From an uncultured Granulosicoccus sp. (GTDB lineage: Bacteria; Pseudomonadota; Gammaproteobacteria; Granulosicoccales; Granulosicoccaceae): a DNA stretch of 64,000 nucleotides. This document shows positions 17,301-28,550 of this stretch, one piece after another. The stretch lies in assembly GCA_947492525.1 (NCBI GenBank), contig CANLNQ010000015.1:1-64000 (forward strand). The letters are read 5' to 3'. The position numbers and the translations under genes are program-made. The notes beneath the pieces were generated by a model. It made no database searches. It was given only the letters and a program-made list of their open reading frames with translations, and was not told the DNA's origin. Each line of letters begins with the position of its first letter. The stretch's first letter is position 1.

Positions 17301-18473
17301 TCACAGTGGTTCCGTACCTTTGTTCAACAAGTCAAGGTAGCGGTGGTAAGCGTATCGTTTGTCCCTTTGTCTGCCAGAAGTTTCTATCAGGATGCCTGCG
17401 TTTTCCAAGTGTTCGATGGATTTTCGTATGGTAGGAATCGAGATGTCCAGTGATCTGGCTACTGTTGGGACGGTCGTGTAGGGCTTGCGTTGCAGGTATT
17501 GATGCACGCGCAGTGCTGAACCTGCGGCGCGTCCGAGAGATTCGATCTTGGTTCGATCTTCAGAGAAAATCTTGAGTATTTCCTTCGCTGTGTTGCATGC
17601 CTGATTGGATGTTTCAACAACGCCTGTGAGGAAAAATTCCAGCCAAGTCTCCCAGTCGCCTGAATCTCTGACGGATTGCAGTTGCTCATAGTAAAGCTTT
17701 CTATTCGATTTCAGGTACAAGCTCAAATAGAGTAGTGGCTCAGACAGGACATGATTGGCACAGAGGATGAAGGTGATCAGCAAGCGTCCGAGGCGACCAT
17801 TTCCGTCAAGGAAAGGGTGAATCGTTTCGAACTGCACGTGTATCAGTGCAACTTTGATCAAGACGGGGAGGCCGCTGAGATCTTCATGCATGAAGATCTC
17901 TAATTGGTGAAGGCACTCCATCATCTCGGCGGGAGGAGGGGGGACATAGGCAGCGTTTCCTGGGCGTGTTCCGCCGACCCAGTTTTGCGAACTGCGAAAT
18001 TCACCAGGTTGAAGTGCCGAACCCCGTCCACCTGACATCAGTATTCCATGAATTTCTCGAATGAGTCTGAGCGACAGAGGAAAGCCGTTATTGATCCGCT
18101 TTAGCCCATACTCCATGGCGTTGACATAGTTTGAAACCTCGGTCACATCGTCAATCGGGACGCCAGGCTCGTCGGAGTCTTCGTGAGCCAGCAGGTCGGA
18201 CAGCGATGATTGTGTGCCTTCGATTTGTGATGACAGCAAGGCCTCCTTTCTGACATACATGTACAAGAACAAAGGAGTGTCGGGGAGAACCGAGGCAACG
18301 CCGTCTAGTCGCCCTAGCGATTGGTTGGCGTCGGCTAGTAAGCGCTGAATAGAAATCAGATCGAGATCAGGGCTCGGTGGCAATTTATCGGGCACAAAAG
18401 CCGTGACGGTTTCGCCCGGAGTCGGAATCTTCAGCCATCGTCCGCTCGTCCTTTCTGTTTTGAGGGAAGTCAC
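17301..18473 (-). CDS. fic: Fic-family AMPylase with winged-helix C-terminus
   Basis: The 390-aa protein has Fic_N, then the Fic motif [12 protein letters not shown] (219-230), complete for AMP transfer. The inhibitory-helix motif S-x3-E-G is at residues 81-86 (SSQIEG), upstream of the core, so it is a class II, self-inhibited Fic. The C-terminal 70 residues look like a winged HTH ([32 protein letters not shown]), which suggests autoregulation; a 20-bp palindrome sits 39 bp upstream of the GTG start. SD-like AAGGA precedes the start. It targets an unknown protein. It is transcribed towards the R-M operon with a 19-bp gap, so it may be the first gene of that operon. Confidence 0.93.
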   Translation of the reverse strand: MTSLKTERTSGRWLKIPTPGETVTAFVPDKLPPSPDLDLISIQRLLADANQSLGRLDGVASVLPDTPLFLYMYVRKEALLSSQIEGTQSSLSDLLAHEDSDEPGVPIDDVTEVSNYVNAMEYGLKRINNGFPLSLRLIREIHGILMSGGRGSALQPGEFRSSQNWVGGTRPGNAAYVPPPPAEMMECLHQLEIFMHEDLSGLPVLIKVALIHVQFETIHPFLDGNGRLGRLLITFILCANHVLSEPLLYLSLYLKSNRKLYYEQLQSVRDSGDWETWLEFFLTGVVETSNQACNTAKEILKIFSEDRTKIESLGRAAGSALRVHQYLQRKPYTTVPTVARSLDISIPTIRKSIEHLENAGILIETSGRQRDKRYAYHRYLDLLNKGTEPL

Positions 18474-18511
18474 GTTAGGAAAGGATCCTTTCTTAGTGAT
18501 TTTCGTTAAGA

Positions 18512-18531
18512 AAGTTTAGTCTACTAAACTT
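18512..18531. promoter_or_regulatory. 20-bp palindromic operator upstream of fic
   Basis: AAGTTTAGTCTACTAAACTT has perfect 9-bp arms around a CT centre, 39 bp before the fic start. A further half site (CTTTAGTAG) follows at 533-541 of the same kilobase (18533-18541). Its core GTTTAG-N4-CTAAAC is the same as that of the tandem array at 19102-19330. The HTH of Fic is an obvious candidate binder (inference). Confidence 0.7.
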
Positions 18532-18574
18532 GCTTTAGTAGAGAGTTGTTTTGATATTGGCTGATTGGCAGGCA

Positions 18575-18600
18575 ATAAAAAAGCCGCACATGGCGGCCTT
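18575..18600 (-). terminator. Rho-independent terminator after the tRNA
   Basis: On the minus strand GCCGC-CATGT-GCGGC is followed by TTTTTT. It lies about 25 bp past the 3' end of the tRNA and separates it from fic. Confidence 0.85.
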
Positions 18601-18624
18601 GGAACGACTTTGATCTGCATGAAA

Positions 18625-18952
18625 TGGTGGGCCCGGCAGGACTCGAACCTGCGACCAAGGGATTCACTTGTACCGAGCATTTCTGCACGGAGCGGACTAT
18701 CTCATCACCCTCAATCGAAGTGACTGGTGGGGCGCGGGACGCTCTAGCCTGTTATCAAGAACACTGAAGTTCTCAGGTAGTCTCTGCACCTTCCAGAAGT
18801 GTACTTCTGGCTTGGCTCAGGATTGCCATCAGCCTCAGCGATTCGCCGAGCTGTTAAGGTTTCCCTGAATTCATCCCGTTCATTCCATGTCTTACAACAT
18901 GGACGCACCATTTAGATGAGTCCCCTGCTCTAACCAACTGAGCTACAGGCCC
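18625..18952 (-). tRNA. tRNA with CAU anticodon (probably tRNA-Ile2), interrupted by a group I intron
   Basis: The 5' exon is 18916-18952 (37 nt: acceptor GGGCCTG, D arm, anticodon stem and CTCAT). The 3' exon is 18625-18664 (40 nt: AATCCC, T arm with GGTTCGAGTCC, acceptor, CCA encoded). Joined they give a canonical 77-nt cloverleaf with loop CUCAUAA. The acceptor pairs 7/7 with one G-U. The stem and variable region (CTTGGTCG) match the tRNA-Ile2(CAU) type, whose C34 is converted to lysidine; annotation tools often call such genes tRNA-Met. The intron lies between U36 and A37. The identity Ile versus Met is inference; the interrupted tRNA is directly visible. Confidence 0.93.
18665..18915 (-). 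ncRNA. Group I self-splicing intron, IC3-like, 251 nt
   Basis: The insert begins after U36 and ends in G before AATCCC, the ωG of group I introns. Conserved elements appear in order on the minus strand: P (TTCAGGGAAACC), Q (CAATCCTGAGCC), R (GTGCAGAGACTACC) and S (GAGATAGTCC). An internal guide GUG near the 5' end (in ATGGTGCG) can pair with the CAU of the 5' exon as C-G, A-U, U·G. A hairpin CCAGAAGT/ACTTCTGG follows Q. There is no homing endonuclease gene. The Azoarcus tRNA-Ile(CAU) intron is the best-known case of the same position and GUG guide. Confidence 0.93.
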
Positions 18953-18963
18953 ACAAGGGCGCT

Positions 18964-18969
18964 ATTCTA
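18964..18969 (-). promoter_or_regulatory. Probable -10 box of the tRNA promoter
   Basis: TAGAAT on the minus strand lies 11 bp upstream of the mature tRNA 5' end, followed by a GC-rich discriminator (AGCGCCC) as usual for stable RNA genes. The -35 region (ACACTT/CACACT) is weak. Confidence 0.45.
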
Positions 18970-19101
18970 ACTCATGCAAGTGTATAAGTGTGCCGCTTTT
19001 CGAGAGCTGAAGGGCGGGTGGGAGTGTCGATGGCGCTTGAGCAGAGTTACATGGCCGAGTCGCGAGAAGGGCAGTACCGCTGCCCACGTTCGGGTAGCGC
19101 T

Positions 19102-19330
19102 GTTTAGTCGCCTAAACGATTCTTCGTGACGCAAGTCTCGTAATTTATCTGATTCGTTTAGTCGTCTAAACACTCTGCGTGACGCAAGTCTCGCAATTTG
19201 TCTGAATCGTTTATTCGTCTAAACACTCTTCGTGACGTAAGTCTCGCTATTTGCTGGAATCGTTTAGACGACTAAACACTTTCTGGTGAAGCACGCCTTG
19301 CAACTCGCGGAACCGTTTACTCGTCCCAAC
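19102..19330. repeat. Five-copy tandem array, 53-54 bp period, palindromic core
   Basis: Copies start at 19102, 19156, 19209, 19262 and 19315. Each begins with a 16-bp near-palindrome GTTTAG-TCGT-CTAAAC (the fourth copy carries it inverted, GTTTAGACGACTAAAC; the fifth is degenerate and partial). A related 37-38-bp stretch (ACTCTTCGTGACGCAAGTC style) joins them. The joining stretches are similar to each other, so this is not CRISPR. A 53-bp period is not a codon multiple and about five helical turns, placing all cores on one face of the DNA. It lies between the tRNA promoter and the rpoD terminator. Binding sites for one regulator or a mobile satellite are both possible. Confidence 0.9.
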
Positions 19331-19423
19331 GTTCGCGCCACGAATCGGAGTCTGGCCTTCGAGGAAGCTCTCTTCCGGACCACCCTCGACTTGTCCGGAT
19401 ATCAGCTTCCCGAATTCCAGACG

Positions 19424-19472
19424 AAAAAAAAGCGCGGCCCCCTCTGCAACAAACAGAGCGAGCCGCGCTTTT
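19424..19472 (-). terminator. Rho-independent terminator of rpoD
   Basis: On the minus strand AAAAGCGCGGCT pairs with GGCCGCGCTTTTTTTT around a loop that holds a second small stem (CTCTGTTTGTTGCAGAG). It starts 11 bp after the rpoD stop. Confidence 0.9.
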
Positions 19473-19482
19473 CACGAAAAGC

Positions 19483-21297
<1,815 letters not shown>

Positions 21298-21325
21298 AGA
21301 GTACCTGCGGTCAGCGTAACCCCTT

Positions 21326-21331
21326 ATTATA
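21326..21331 (-). promoter_or_regulatory. Candidate rpoD -10 box
   Basis: TATAAT on the minus strand, about 28 bp before the rpoD start. The -35 (CTACCA) at normal spacing is poor, so the call rests on the -10 alone. Confidence 0.4.
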
Positions 21332-21470
21332 CTCGGAGGGGCGCTAATTGGTAGTAGGAAAGGTCGTTTCTGGGCTATTTCTGGTAAAAAAAGTGGGGTT
21401 ATTCCGCCTCATGCGTCCACAGACGACGAACATATTGCCGACTGCATCAATTTAAAGGTGCCTCCTCGCT

Positions 21471-21476
21471 TATACT
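21471..21476 (+). promoter_or_regulatory. Candidate tkt -10 box
   Basis: TATACT on the plus strand would start a transcript about 83 bp before the tkt ATG. The region upstream (CAATTT near 21448) is a weak -35. Confidence 0.35.
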
Positions 21477-21565
21477 GCGGCCCCTGGCTTCACTAATACC
21501 GTGGTGTCCGGGGCGTATTCGCCGCGCTGCCACTGGTGCGACCAACCACAGGAGATCGTTTTCGC

Positions 21566-23569
21566 ATGACCACTCGTCGCGAACTTGCAAATGCCGTCAG
21601 AGCCCTGAGCATGGACGCCGTCCAGAAGGCCAATTCCGGCCATCCGGGGGCCCCCATGGGGATGGCCGACCTGGCAGAAGTGCTGTGGAATGACTTCTTG
21701 CGACACAATCCTTCCAACCCCAACTGGGTCGATCGCGACCGCTTCGTGCTGTCCAATGGCCATGCGTCGATGCTGCTGTATTCGTTGCTGCATCTGACAG
21801 GTTACGACCTGCCGATCCAGGAGCTGAAGAATTTTCGCCAATTGCACTCGAAAACGCCGGGTCATCCCGAATACGGTTACGCGCCAGGCATCGAGACCAC
21901 CACCGGCCCGCTGGGGCAGGGTGTCGCCAATGCGGTGGGCATGGCGCTGGCAGAACGCACGCTGGGAGCGCAGTTCAACACGGCCGAGCACCGCATTGTC
22001 GACCACCACACCTGGGTTTTCCTGGGGGACGGGTGCCTGATGGAAGGTATCTCGCACGAGGCCTGTTCGCTGGCCGGCACGCTGGGGCTGGGCAAGCTGA
22101 TCGCGATCTATGACGACAACGGCATCTCGATCGACGGAGAAGTGGAAGGCTGGTTCACCGATGACACGCCAAAGCGCTTCGAGTCCTATGGCTGGCACGT
22201 CATCAAGGCGGTAGACGGTCATGATGCAGACGCCATCAAGGCGGCGATCGAGGCGGCAAAGGCGGAAACCGGCAAGCCGACACTTATCTGCGCGCGCACC
22301 ACCATCGGCTTCGGCTCTCCGAACAAGGGTGGCAAGGAAAGCAGCCATGGCGCCCCGCTGGGCGATGAGGAAATCAAGCTGGCCAAGGCGCAGCTGGGCT
22401 GGGAGCATGAGGCTTTCAAGATCCCCGAAGAGATCTATGACGGCTGGAACGCCTGTGATACCGGTGCCGAGCGAGAAGCGGCCTGGGACAAGCTGTTTGA
22501 CGAATACGCTGCCGCCAACCCGGACCTGGCTGCGGAATTCGCACGTCGCATGGCGGGTGATCTGCCTGAGAACTGGGCCGCAGATTCGCAGGCTTTCATC
22601 CAGCAGGTGATCGACAAGGGCGAATCCATTGCCTCACGAAAGGCCTCGCAGAACACACTGAACGGCTTTGGCCCCCTGTTGCCCGAAATGCTGGGTGGTT
22701 CGGCAGATCTGGCCGGGTCCAATCTGACCATCTGGAGCGGTTCGAAGGTGGTTCATGACGATCCGGCAGGCAATTACATCAACTACGGCGTGCGTGAATT
22801 CGCGATGACCGCCATGAGCAATGGCATCAGTCTGCACGGGGGCTTCCTGCCGTATACCGCCACCTTCCTGATGTTCTCCGAATACGCGCGCAACGCACTG
22901 CGCATGTGTGCGCTGATGAAGTTGCCGAACATCTTCGTCTACACGCACGATTCCATTGGCCTGGGAGAAGACGGGCCGACGCACCAGCCTGTGGAGCAGA
23001 CGGCCACGCTGCGCCTGATGCCCAACATGGCAGTCTGGCGCCCTTGCGATGCAGTCGAATCCGCGGTTGCGTGGAAGCAGGCCATCGAGCGCAAGGAGGG
23101 TCCGAGCAGTCTGATCTTCACGCGCCAGGCGATGCCTCACCAGGCCAGAACCGAGCAGCAAGTGGCAGATATCGCACGCGGAGGTTACATCCTGCACGAG
23201 CCCGATACCGCTCCAGTCGCTGTCATCATCGCGACAGGCTCGGAAGTGGGCATGGCGATGGACGCGGCGCAGGCCCTGGCAACGCAAGGTACAGCGGTGC
23301 GGGTGGTTTCCATGCCGAGCACGGATCACTTCGATGCGCAAGATCAGGCATACCGGGATACCGTACTGCCACCCGGGTTGAAGGCGCGCATGGCGGTTGA
23401 AGCCGGCACCACGCATCTGTGGGCCAGGTATGTCGGTCTGGACGGTGATGCGATGGGAATCGACACATTCGGCGAGTCAGGGCCTGCCGCCGAGGTGTTC
23501 AAGCACTTCGGCCTGACTGCCGAGGCACTGAGCGAACGTGTGAAGGCGCTGGTCGCGACTGTCGGCTGA
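21566..23569 (+). CDS. tkt: Transketolase
   Basis: The 667-aa thiamine-diphosphate enzyme moves two-carbon units in the pentose phosphate pathway. Near the start is [11 protein letters not shown]. The TPP-binding [13 protein letters not shown] is present, and the middle domain has [23 protein letters not shown] and [21 protein letters not shown]. The ATG at 21566 is chosen because AGGAG sits 11 bp before it and the protein then starts [14 protein letters not shown] as in other transketolases; a longer frame from 21536 has no ribosome site. It heads the tkt-gap-pgk-fba cluster. Confidence 0.98.
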   Translation: MTTRRELANAVRALSMDAVQKANSGHPGAPMGMADLAEVLWNDFLRHNPSNPNWVDRDRFVLSNGHASMLLYSLLHLTGYDLPIQELKNFRQLHSKTPGHPEYGYAPGIETTTGPLGQGVANAVGMALAERTLGAQFNTAEHRIVDHHTWVFLGDGCLMEGISHEACSLAGTLGLGKLIAIYDDNGISIDGEVEGWFTDDTPKRFESYGWHVIKAVDGHDADAIKAAIEAAKAETGKPTLICARTTIGFGSPNKGGKESSHGAPLGDEEIKLAKAQLGWEHEAFKIPEEIYDGWNACDTGAEREAAWDKLFDEYAAANPDLAAEFARRMAGDLPENWAADSQAFIQQVIDKGESIASRKASQNTLNGFGPLLPEMLGGSADLAGSNLTIWSGSKVVHDDPAGNYINYGVREFAMTAMSNGISLHGGFLPYTATFLMFSEYARNALRMCALMKLPNIFVYTHDSIGLGEDGPTHQPVEQTATLRLMPNMAVWRPCDAVESAVAWKQAIERKEGPSSLIFTRQAMPHQARTEQQVADIARGGYILHEPDTAPVAVIIATGSEVGMAMDAAQALATQGTAVRVVSMPSTDHFDAQDQAYRDTVLPPGLKARMAVEAGTTHLWARYVGLDGDAMGIDTFGESGPAAEVFKHFGLTAEALSERVKALVATVG

Positions 23570-23631
23570 GCGCTTGAACAAGGCAACGAAAGACTACGTG
23601 CACAGGCTTGTCACAAGCGGCATGTAAGATT

Positions 23632-23662
23632 CCCTGACGATCGGCGTTGTCGGCCGTCAGGG
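23632..23662. repeat. Hairpin between tkt and gap
   Basis: CCCTGACG (23632-23639) pairs with CGTCAGGG (23655-23662). No clean T-run follows, so it is a weak terminator or an mRNA-processing site rather than a certain terminator. Confidence 0.5.
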
Positions 23663-23705
23663 TGCATTTGAAAAAAGAACAGATCAACAACAGGGGTAAT
23701 TCCAG

Positions 23706-24707
23706 ATGACAGTCAAGATTGCAATCAATGGATACGGTCGGATCGGTCGCAATGTTCTGCGAGCCATACATGAACTGGGACGAAGCAGTGAATTCGATGT
23801 TGTCGCGATCAACGATCTGGGCGATGCCGAAACCAATGCTCACCTGACGCAATACGACACCGCGCATGGCCGATTCCCCGGCGAAGTGACGGTGGAAGGG
23901 GACGAGATCGTGATCAATGGCGACCGCGTCAAGGTCTTTGCCGAGCGCGATCCGTCAAAGCTGCCTTGGGGCGACCTGGGCGTTGACGTGGTACTGGAAT
24001 GCACAGGTCTGTTCAAGAACCGTGAAAAGGCAGGCATGCATCTCACCGCCGGTGCCAAGAAGGTCATCATTTCGGCGCCGGGTTCCGCCGATATCGATGC
24101 CACTGTGGTTTACGGTGTCAACGAAGGTGTCCTGAAGTCATCCGACCAGATCATCTCCAACGCGTCGTGCACCACCAATTGCCTGGCGCCCATGGCCAAG
24201 GCGCTGAACGATTCCGTGGGCATCGTCAACGGTCTGATGACGACCATTCACGCCTATACCAATGATCAGGTTCTGACCGACGTCTACCACTCGGACCTGC
24301 GTCGTGCCCGTTCTGCCACCATGTCCATGATCCCGACCAGCACCGGTGCTGCGAAGGCGGTCGGACTGGTACTGCCGGAACTCAATGGCAAACTGGACGG
24401 TTTTGCCATGCGTGTGCCTACCATCAATGTCTCCATCGTCGATCTGACGTTCACTGCAGGACGTGACACGACGGTTGACGAGATCAACAGCATCATGCAG
24501 AAAGCGGCTGATGGCAAGGTTCTGGCCTATAACGACCGGCCTCTGGTGTCCATCGATTTCAATCACACACCCACGTCGTCCAACTTCGATTCCGGCATGA
24601 CCCGCGTCATGGACGGCAATCTGGTCAAGGTCTGCAGCTGGTATGACAACGAGTGGGGCTTCTCCTGCCGTATGCTCGACACCACACTGGCGGCGATGAA
24701 CGCCTGA
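23706..24707 (+). CDS. gap: Glyceraldehyde-3-phosphate dehydrogenase, type I
   Basis: The 333-aa protein has the NAD-binding [12 protein letters not shown] (residues 9-20) and the catalytic [12 protein letters not shown] with Cys155. It lies between tkt and pgk as is common in Proteobacteria and supplies 1,3-bisphosphoglycerate to PGK. An AGGGG-like site at 23692-23696 precedes the ATG by nine bases. The stop overlaps the first possible ATG of pgk by 1 bp, so the two are translationally coupled. Confidence 0.98.
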   Translation: MTVKIAINGYGRIGRNVLRAIHELGRSSEFDVVAINDLGDAETNAHLTQYDTAHGRFPGEVTVEGDEIVINGDRVKVFAERDPSKLPWGDLGVDVVLECTGLFKNREKAGMHLTAGAKKVIISAPGSADIDATVVYGVNEGVLKSSDQIISNASCTTNCLAPMAKALNDSVGIVNGLMTTIHAYTNDQVLTDVYHSDLRRARSATMSMIPTSTGAAKAVGLVLPELNGKLDGFAMRVPTINVSIVDLTFTAGRDTTVDEINSIMQKAADGKVLAYNDRPLVSIDFNHTPTSSNFDSGMTRVMDGNLVKVCSWYDNEWGFSCRMLDTTLAAMNA

Positions 24708-25882
24708 TGATGAAGCTACTCAAGGAGCTGCCTCTGGCGGGTCAGAGGGTGCTGGTACGTCAGGATCTCAATGTCCCGCTCAAGGATGGCCAGATAACCT
24801 CCGACGCACGCATCCGGGCCTCTGTGCCAACATTGCAGTACGCCATTGAAGCCGGTGCTCGTGTGCTGGTCATGTCGCATCTCGGGCGGCCCGTCGAAGG
24901 GCAACCCGACGCGGAATCGTCGCTGGCGCCGGTTGCCCAGCGGCTGAGCGAGTTGCTGGGCCAGCCCGTACGGCTGGTTACCGACTATCTCGATGCAGAG
25001 CCTGAGGTGGGCGAAGGTGAGGTCGTATTGTTGGAAAATGTACGCTTCAATGTTGGCGAGAAGGCCGATGATGATGCGCTGGGCAAGCGTTACGCCTCAT
25101 TGTGCGATGTGTATGCCATGGATGCCTTCGGTACTGCGCATCGAGCACAGGCGTCCACGCACAGTGTCGGCCTGCATGCACCGGTCGCTTGCGCCGGGCC
25201 CTTGCTGGCGGCCGAACTGGATGCCCTGAATGCTGCTCTGGACAATCCCCGCCGACCGCTGGTTGCTATCGTGGGCGGTTCCAAGGTGTCGACCAAGCTG
25301 CAAGTGCTCGAGTCGCTGACCGACAAGGTCGATCAGCTGATCGTGGGTGGTGGTATTGCCAATACCTTCATTGCTGCGGCCGGTCATGAAGTCGGCAAGT
25401 CACTGTACGAAAAGGACCTGGTCAGTGATGCTGCCAATCTGATGCGTCGCGCTCAGGCACGGGGGGCGGCCATTCCGGTACCCACCGATGTGGTGTGTGC
25501 CCCTGAGCTGGCTGATGATGTTCCGGTCAGCATCCGGGCAACGGATGCGGTTGAAGCTGAGGACCGTATTCTGGATATCGGCCCGGAAACTGCAGAATCC
25601 TATGCCGCCATTCTGCGTAATGCCGGAACCATCGTCTGGAACGGGCCGGTTGGCGTGTTCGAGCTGGACGCCTTCGGCGAAGGCACTCGTGTGATCTCCG
25701 AAGCGGTTGCTGCTTCTGCGGCATTCTCGATTGCCGGTGGTGGAGATACGCTGGCCGCTGTCGACAAGTATGGTATCGAAGACCAGGTGTCCTATATTTC
25801 CACGGGTGGCGGTGCGTTTCTCGAATTCATCGAAGGCAAGACACTGCCCGCGGTGGCGATGCTCAATTCCCGCAGTACATGA
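24707..25882 (+). CDS. pgk: Phosphoglycerate kinase
   Basis: The 391-aa protein shows [23 protein letters not shown] and the C-terminal ATP-site segment [35 protein letters not shown]. Two ATGs in tandem (24707 and 24710) follow the gap stop directly; the choice changes one residue only. The long upstream extension of the frame lies inside gap and is not used. One notable point: [12 protein letters not shown] replaces the very common DAFGAAHRAH, a normal minor variant. Confidence 0.97.
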   Translation: MMKLLKELPLAGQRVLVRQDLNVPLKDGQITSDARIRASVPTLQYAIEAGARVLVMSHLGRPVEGQPDAESSLAPVAQRLSELLGQPVRLVTDYLDAEPEVGEGEVVLLENVRFNVGEKADDDALGKRYASLCDVYAMDAFGTAHRAQASTHSVGLHAPVACAGPLLAAELDALNAALDNPRRPLVAIVGGSKVSTKLQVLESLTDKVDQLIVGGGIANTFIAAAGHEVGKSLYEKDLVSDAANLMRRAQARGAAIPVPTDVVCAPELADDVPVSIRATDAVEAEDRILDIGPETAESYAAILRNAGTIVWNGPVGVFELDAFGEGTRVISEAVAASAAFSIAGGGDTLAAVDKYGIEDQVSYISTGGGAFLEFIEGKTLPAVAMLNSRST

Positions 25883-25945
25883 GATTGATTTCTCACTGAC
25901 GTTTCCTTTGGCTTTTCATGTCGATTACTACACAGGACGAATGTT

Positions 25946-26995
25946 ATGACCGATACGGTTTCTCTACTGGGCGATGAAGCGGAATATCTGCTTGATCACA
26001 CCTGCAAGGGACTTCCCAAAGAACTGGTGCAATTGCCCGGTCCCGACTATGTCAGCAGGGTGATTGGTGTCAGCGATCGTGGTCCCGGCACCATGCGCGC
26101 GATGCAGCAGTTGTTCAACACAGGCCGCCTGGCGGGTACCGGTTACATGTCCATGCTGCCTGTTGATCAGGGTGTCGAGCATTCGGCAGGTGCATCCTTT
26201 GCCCCGAACCCGATCTACTTCGACCCGGCCAATATCGTGGAACTGGCTATCGAGGGTGGGTGTAATTGTGTTGCCTCGACGCTGGGTGTGCTGGGTTCCG
26301 TGTCACGTCGCTATGCGCACCGGATTCCGTTCATGGTGAAGCTCAATCACAACGAGACGCTGACCTATCCGGCCATCTACGAGCAGACCCTGTTTGCTCA
26401 GGTAGAACAGGCCTTCGACCTGGGAGCCCTGTCCGTGGGTGCCACCATCTATTACGGTTCACCGGATTCACGTCGTCAGATCCAGGAAATCTCGGAAGCC
26501 TTTCACCGGGCGCATGAGTTGGGCATGGTGACGGTACTGTGGGCTTATCTGCGTAATTCGGCCTTCAAGAAAGATGGTGTGGATTACCATGTGTCAGCCG
26601 ATCTGACGGGGCAGGCCAATCACCTGGCAGCCACGATCCAGGCCGATATCGTCAAGCAGAAGCAGGCCGAGAACAACGGTGGCTACAACGCGGTAAGTTT
26701 CGGTAACACGCATCCGAAAGTCTATTCCGATCTGACAACCGATCACCCGGTCGATCTGGTCCGTTACCAGGTAGCCAACTGCTACATGGGTCGTGCCGGC
26801 CTGATCAACTCGGGCGGCGGATCCGGTGATAACGATCTGGAGCAGGCGGTGCGTACGGCGGTCATCAACAAGCGTGCCGGAGGCATGGGCATGATTTCCG
26901 GTCGCAAGGCCTTTCAGAAGGATATGAAAGATGGTGTGGCGCTGCTGCATGCCATTCAGGATGCGTACCTCGACGAGCGCGTCACGGTTGCCTGA
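25946..26995 (+). CDS. fbaB: Class I fructose-bisphosphate aldolase (DhnA/FbaB type)
   Basis: The 349-aa protein carries [10 protein letters not shown] (72-80) and the long DhnA-type pattern ([48 protein letters not shown]). It forms a Schiff base and needs no metal, unlike the class II Fba usually found after pgk in gammaproteobacteria. It follows pgk by 63 bp in the same direction and completes a tkt-gap-pgk-fba glycolytic/gluconeogenic cluster. Confidence 0.95.
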   Translation: MTDTVSLLGDEAEYLLDHTCKGLPKELVQLPGPDYVSRVIGVSDRGPGTMRAMQQLFNTGRLAGTGYMSMLPVDQGVEHSAGASFAPNPIYFDPANIVELAIEGGCNCVASTLGVLGSVSRRYAHRIPFMVKLNHNETLTYPAIYEQTLFAQVEQAFDLGALSVGATIYYGSPDSRRQIQEISEAFHRAHELGMVTVLWAYLRNSAFKKDGVDYHVSADLTGQANHLAATIQADIVKQKQAENNGGYNAVSFGNTHPKVYSDLTTDHPVDLVRYQVANCYMGRAGLINSGGGSGDNDLEQAVRTAVINKRAGGMGMISGRKAFQKDMKDGVALLHAIQDAYLDERVTVA

Positions 26996-27028
26996 TCAGG
27001 CCTTGCCGTTGTATTGATGCAGTAGAGC

Positions 27029-27052
27029 GGCGACTCGCCACGGCGGGTCGCC
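27029..27052. terminator. Hairpin between the convergent fba and purC genes
   Basis: GGCGACTCGC (27029-27038) pairs with GCGGGTCGCC (27043-27052) with one T-G pair, followed by CTTGTTCC. It sits in the 79-bp convergent gap and would work as a terminator for fba; the T-run is short. Confidence 0.55.
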
Positions 27053-27074
27053 CTTGTTCCCGCCTGGGAGCCGA

Positions 27075-27974
27075 TCAGCTGGTCAGGCGGCTGACAGCCT
27101 CACGGTAACGCAGCAAGGTGCCCTCGATGACCTCTGCGGGCACTTCCGGTCCGGGAGGCGTCTTGTCCCAGTCCAGTGTTTCCAGCCAATCTCTCACGAA
27201 CTGCTTGTCATAGCTTGGCGGGCTGATACCCGGCTTCCAGGTGTCTGCTTCCCAGAAACGTGAGGAATCCGGCGTCAGTATTTCATCCATCAGCACCAGA
27301 TTGCCATTGGCATCCTGACCGAATTCGAATTTCGTGTCTGCGATGATGATGCCGCGCTCCAGCGCATGGCGAGCCGCATCCTTGTAGAGCGCCAGGCTGA
27401 CACGGCGAATATCCTCGGCCAGCTCCCGGCCGATGGTGGCCACCATGGTATCGAAGCTGATGTTCTCGTCATGATCGCCCAGCTCCGCCTTGGTGGCGGG
27501 AGTGAAGATCACCTCAGGCAGCTTGTCTGCCTGCTGCAGGCCGGCGGGCAGGGTATGACCGCACACTGCGCCGGTTTTCTGGTAGTCCTGCCAGCCCGAA
27601 CCAATGATGTAACCGCGAACCACCGCTTCCACCGGAACTGCCTTCAGACGCTTGACGATCATGCAACGGCCTTCCGCCTGTGCCCGTTCGGCCGGATCCG
27701 GCAGAATGTCTTCCAGCGGAATGTTGGCCAGGTGATTGGGGATCAGGGCTCTGACCCGGTCGAACCAGAACAGGGCCAGCTGCGTCAGCAGTTTGCCCTT
27801 GCCTGGTATGACGTTGGGCATGATGACATCGAAGGCAGAAACGCGGTCCGTGGCGATGATCAGCCAGTGGGCATCGTCTATGACATAGATATCGCGCACC
27901 TTGCCGCGATATTGCAGCTTCAGGGAGCTGATCGAGGTGGTGTGCAGGCCTTCATCGGGGGAATGTGCGCTCAT
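27075..27974 (-). CDS. purC: Phosphoribosylaminoimidazole-succinocarboxamide (SAICAR) synthase
   Basis: The 299-aa protein condenses CAIR with aspartate in purine synthesis. It has [13 protein letters not shown] (ATP site), [32 protein letters not shown] and [12 protein letters not shown]. The start [11 protein letters not shown] at 27974 is chosen from the family N-terminus; the longer open frame upstream runs into purE on the other strand. It is divergent from purE. Confidence 0.97.
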   Translation of the reverse strand: MSAHSPDEGLHTTSISSLKLQYRGKVRDIYVIDDAHWLIIATDRVSAFDVIMPNVIPGKGKLLTQLALFWFDRVRALIPNHLANIPLEDILPDPAERAQAEGRCMIVKRLKAVPVEAVVRGYIIGSGWQDYQKTGAVCGHTLPAGLQQADKLPEVIFTPATKAELGDHDENISFDTMVATIGRELAEDIRRVSLALYKDAARHALERGIIIADTKFEFGQDANGNLVLMDEILTPDSSRFWEADTWKPGISPPSYDKQFVRDWLETLDWDKTPPGPEVPAEVIEGTLLRYREAVSRLTS

Positions 27975-28052
27975 GCTCTGGAGGTTTTTGGCAAGCTGGG
28001 AAAGAGGCTCCAGTATACTGCGCCCTAAAGACAACATTATGTAGAAGTGGCT

Positions 28053-28550
28053 ATGACGGATATCAAGGTTGGCGTATTGATGGGCAGCAGCAGTGACTGG
28101 CCCGTGATGCAGTGCGCAGTTGAATTGCTCGAGGAGTTCGACGTCGCGCATGAAAAGAAGGTGATTTCCGCTCATCGCATGGCCGATGAGATGTTCCAGT
28201 ACGCCGAACAGGCGGCTGGAAGAGGGCTGAGCTGCATCATAGCCGGAGCCGGCGGGGCTGCTCATCTGCCGGGTATGCTGGCCGCGAAGACAACCGTACC
28301 GGTTCTTGGCGTACCGGTACCGAGTCGGCACCTGAAGGGGCTGGATTCTCTCTATTCCATCGTGCAGATGCCTCGGGGCGTACCGGTCGCCACCTTTGCC
28401 ATCGGTGAGGCTGGAGCCGCCAATGCCGCTTTGTTTGCCGTGGCCATGCTCGCGGTGGGGGATGCTCGTCTGGCGGCCAGTCTGCAGGCATTCAGAGCGG
28501 CTCAGCAAGCCAAGGCCGAGGCCATGACTCTGCCTCCCGAGCAAGCGTGA
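28053..28550 (+). CDS. purE: N5-carboxyaminoimidazole ribonucleotide mutase (class I PurE)
   Basis: The 165-aa protein has [11 protein letters not shown] (residues 9-19), VISAHRMAD with the active-site His, [18 protein letters not shown] and [21 protein letters not shown], the class I (bacterial) signature. ATG 28053 follows a GAAG-type site. The stop overlaps purK by 1 bp (TGATG), so the mutase and the synthase that makes its substrate are coupled. Confidence 0.97.
   Translation: MTDIKVGVLMGSSSDWPVMQCAVELLEEFDVAHEKKVISAHRMADEMFQYAEQAAGRGLSCIIAGAGGAAHLPGMLAAKTTVPVLGVPVPSRHLKGLDSLYSIVQMPRGVPVATFAIGEAGAANAALFAVAMLAVGDARLAASLQAFRAAQQAKAEAMTLPPEQA

Noticed and set aside
18668-18868. A 66-codon frame inside the tRNA intron (possible homing endonuclease)
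   Set aside because: It is on the opposite strand to the tRNA, too short, and has no LAGLIDADG, GIY-YIG or HNH motif.
1-18952. A repeat of the tRNA 3' end as an attachment site of an integrated element
   Set aside because: I looked for the T-arm/acceptor sequence elsewhere in the island and saw no second copy, and there is no integrase gene.
19102-19330. A CRISPR array
   Set aside because: The stretches between the cores are similar to one another, and there is no cas gene. The unit is a tandem duplication with a palindromic core.
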